Source: Neobacillus muris (GTDB lineage Bacteria; Bacillota; Bacilli; Bacillales; Cytobacillaceae). Taken from it: a stretch of 64,000 nt of DNA. Below are positions 62,140 to 64,000 of the stretch, piece by piece; the first letter of the stretch is position 1; every line of letters begins with the position of its first letter. A program made the position numbers and the translations under genes. The DNA lies in NCBI RefSeq assembly GCF_943193175.1, contig NZ_CALPDF010000019.1, positions 1 through 64,000 on the forward strand, given 5' to 3'. The notes beneath the pieces were generated by a model. It was not told where the DNA came from and did no database searches. It saw only the letters and a program-made list of their open reading frames with translations.

Positions 62140-63741
62140 ATGGATTTCAGTCAATTGCATTATTATGTGTCTATGCCTGAAGCAACGGAACCAATAGCAA
62201 TTAAAAGGGATTTAATCATATATGGGGCAACCCCCGCTGGCATCACAGCGGCTATTTCAGCAAAACGAATGGGCCTGTCTGTTATCATCGCTGAATTCGG
62301 CGGCCATATCGGCGGAATGACAGCCAGCGGGCTCGGTGCCTCTGATAGCGGTGCAAAGGAAGCAATTGGAGGTTTAGCAAGACAATTTTTTCAGGAACTA
62401 GGAACCTATTACGATACAGATGAGCAATGGACCTTTGAACCAAAGGCAGCCAACTATGTTTTTGAAAAATGGCTGAAAAATGATGAAATTGAAGTTATTT
62501 TCCATCAACATTTACTGGAAGTAAAAACCGAGAATTGCAGGATAAAGGAAATCACCATGGAGGATGGCACGACCTATCTAGGCGGCTATTTCATTGATGC
62601 CAGCTATGAAGGAGACCTGCTTGCCAAAGCAGGTGTCACGTACTTTGTAGGCAGAGAATCAAATGCCACCTACAAGGAGACCTATAATGGAATCCAATTT
62701 GGGCATCCCCATCATCAATTTAAGACATGGATTGACCCTTATGTCGTCGAAGGAGATCCTTCAAGTGGAATCTTGCCAGGGATAACAGAATCTAGCCATG
62801 AAACGCTTGGCTATCAAGGACAAGGAGATCAGCGGATCCAGGCCTATAATTTTCGCATTTGCTTAACGAAAGACCCTGCTAACCGTGTCCCTTTTCCTAA
62901 ACCGCCTTCCTATGACCGGGACCGCTATATAATATTGCTGCGCTATATCCATGCCGGGGTATGGGACGCGATGAATCTTCATAAGATGCTGCCCAATGGA
63001 AAAACAGACTTGAATAATTATGGGGGCTTTTCGACTGATAATATTGGGATGAATTACGAATGGCCAGAAGGAAGCTATGAAACTCGGGAAAGAATTTTCC
63101 AAGATCATTTTACATACACTCTTGGCATGCTTTATTTTCTTGCTAATGATGAGGATGTTCCTCAAGTGATTCGCCAGGAGGTCAATGAGTGGGGATTAGC
63201 TCGTGATGAATTCGAAGAAACGGGACATTGGCCGCATCAGCTCTACATCCGCGAAGCGCGAAGAATGATTTCTGATTATGTGATGACAGATCACAATTGT
63301 TTAGGGGACACCTCAGTAGAGGATTCTATTGGCCTAGCCTCCTACCAAATGGATTCGCATCATTGCAGGAGATTGATCATTGACGGCCGGGTTTATAATG
63401 AAGGAGATGTGGAAGTGCCGATTGCCCCCTATCCGATTTCCTATCGTTCCATTCGTCCGAAAGCCGGGGAATGTACGAATTTGCTCGTTCCAGTATGTTT
63501 ATCGAGCTCCCATATTGCCTATGGTTCGATTCGCATGGAGCCTGTGTTCATGATCCTTGGCCAATCTGCCGGAACTGCAGCGGCTTTAGCTCATCATCAC
63601 AGCATAACGGTTCAAGACGTTCCTTATGAACAGCTGAAAAATGCGCTAGAGGCCTGCGGCCAAGTACTCCAGTGGGATGAGTCTATTGAGGATGACCCCA
63701 TCCAGCGAATGAAATCTACATTTGGAAACAATAGCATTTAG
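62140..63741 (+). CDS. Second FAD-dependent oxidoreductase (PF12831 type)
   Basis: A 533-residue flavoprotein: FAD motif LIIYGATPAGITAAISAKRMGLSVIIAE (about 25-52), the GGHIGGMTASGLGASD motif beside it, FIDASYEGDLLAKAG (about 151-165), and C-terminal PISYRSIRPK and GQSAGTAAALA (about 428-495). The same family as the gene at 46093 but a different subgroup. Perfect AGGAGGT before ATG 62140. It starts a rightward unit that ends in a terminator. Substrate unknown; likely one of the oxidations of the island. Confidence 0.88.
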   Translation: MDFSQLHYYVSMPEATEPIAIKRDLIIYGATPAGITAAISAKRMGLSVIIAEFGGHIGGMTASGLGASDSGAKEAIGGLARQFFQELGTYYDTDEQWTFEPKAANYVFEKWLKNDEIEVIFHQHLLEVKTENCRIKEITMEDGTTYLGGYFIDASYEGDLLAKAGVTYFVGRESNATYKETYNGIQFGHPHHQFKTWIDPYVVEGDPSSGILPGITESSHETLGYQGQGDQRIQAYNFRICLTKDPANRVPFPKPPSYDRDRYIILLRYIHAGVWDAMNLHKMLPNGKTDLNNYGGFSTDNIGMNYEWPEGSYETRERIFQDHFTYTLGMLYFLANDEDVPQVIRQEVNEWGLARDEFEETGHWPHQLYIREARRMISDYVMTDHNCLGDTSVEDSIGLASYQMDSHHCRRLIIDGRVYNEGDVEVPIAPYPISYRSIRPKAGECTNLLVPVCLSSSHIAYGSIRMEPVFMILGQSAGTAAALAHHHSITVQDVPYEQLKNALEACGQVLQWDESIEDDPIQRMKSTFGNNSI

Positions 63742-63743
63742 AT

Positions 63744-63788
63744 AAAAGGGCTGCATTTCTTCTTTGAAGAAATGTGGTCCTTTTTCCT
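63744..63788 (+). terminator. Terminator of the second FAD oxidoreductase gene
   Basis: An imperfect long stem (AAGGGCTGCATTTCTTC with GAAGAAATGTGGTCCTTT) and T-run. Confidence 0.75.
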
Positions 63789-63825
63789 ATTAACCGTTTC
63801 CTCCTACTATTGTCCTAAAAAAATT

Positions 63826-63850
63826 ATAGACATTTTAAAGACTAGTCACT
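63826..63850. promoter_or_regulatory. Operator O6 at the right window edge
   Basis: Read on the minus strand it is GAC-TA-GTC-TTTAAAAT-GTCTATAAT, the same words and 13-base gap as O3/O4. A TATAAT (63854-63859) follows on the plus strand. It probably serves a gene beyond the window, so the island continues to the right. Confidence 0.55.
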
Positions 63851-64000
63851 TTCTATAATCTGTAATTGAAATCAGAGTTTTCTAATAATTACGCATATTT
63901 TTTTGCATGCATCCTGCACATAGAAGGTAATTGATTAGAAAAAATGGGGGTGAAATAGAAAAGAAGTCTACTTGATTCATTCGCCGTTTGCAAGTGTGTG

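Overview
The window comes from a low-GC, endospore-forming Bacillaceae chromosome. Bacillus-type sporulation genes (spoVR, yhbH, prkA), strong AGGAGG-type ribosome binding sites with frequent GTG and TTG starts, a TPP riboswitch on thiT, and many genes recognisable from the yhb/yhc/yhd part of the Bacillus subtilis chromosome (trmL/cspR, queG, prkA, yhbH, yhcU, yhcT, pgcA, yhdB, two yhdP-like DUF21 transporters around a MerR gene, spoVR) support this. The genus cannot be fixed from sequence alone.

Layout. 0-6.6 kb: riboswitch-controlled thiT, a GNAT acetyltransferase, two paralogous DUF21/CBS/CorC membrane proteins flanking a MerR regulator, and small proteins. 6.6-11 kb: a lipoprotein, then an isolated mini-operon with an F0 a subunit, a shortened b subunit and an AtpZ/AtpI-like membrane domain joined to a DUF3939-like domain; no c subunit and no F1 genes are nearby. 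A DUF445 protein follows. 11-20 kb: adeR-ald, spoVR, yhdB, pgcA, yhcU, a pseudouridine synthase and a YeaQ-type membrane protein. 20-32 kb: DUF47-pit phosphate uptake pair, deoC, an ion transporter, a CAP-domain lipoprotein, yhbH, prkA, a 29-residue membrane peptide gene, a nitroreductase, trmL, an amidase-domain protein and queG. 32-42.5 kb: a B3/4-domain protein, tRNA-Gly(UCC), and a respiratory nitrate reductase cluster (narGHJI preceded by three small genes, and a NarK transporter carrying a C-terminal PAS domain).

42.6-64 kb is a catabolic island for an unidentified carbohydrate or polyol. A nine-gene leftward run (NAD-dependent epimerase, DapA-like aldolase, zinc-less medium-chain dehydrogenase, two Gfo/Idh/MocA oxidoreductases, ROK kinase, FAD-dependent oxidoreductase, a six-hairpin glycosidase-like protein, a DUF4838 glycosidase-like protein) lies opposite a regulator with a GGDEF-like fold and C-terminal HTH. 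Next come a third Gfo/Idh protein, an ABC sugar importer without its ATPase, a GNAT protein, a YesL-type protein and a second FAD-dependent oxidoreductase.

The main new observation is a conserved operator in this island. GAC and GTC half-sites separated by 13 bases, with a shared inner AAGTC/TTAAA core, occur in both parts of the epimerase-regulator intergenic region, before the binding-protein gene, between the GNAT and YesL genes, and at the right window edge; a variant precedes the second FAD oxidoreductase. In three leftward promoters the site supplies the -35 hexamer at a fixed position, which suggests one repressor-type regulon. The adjacent GGDEF-like/HTH protein is the obvious candidate regulator. 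Other points of interest are the orphan F0 mini-operon, the NarK-PAS fusion, and a long palindromic repeat present in two copies (16.2 and 50.7 kb).
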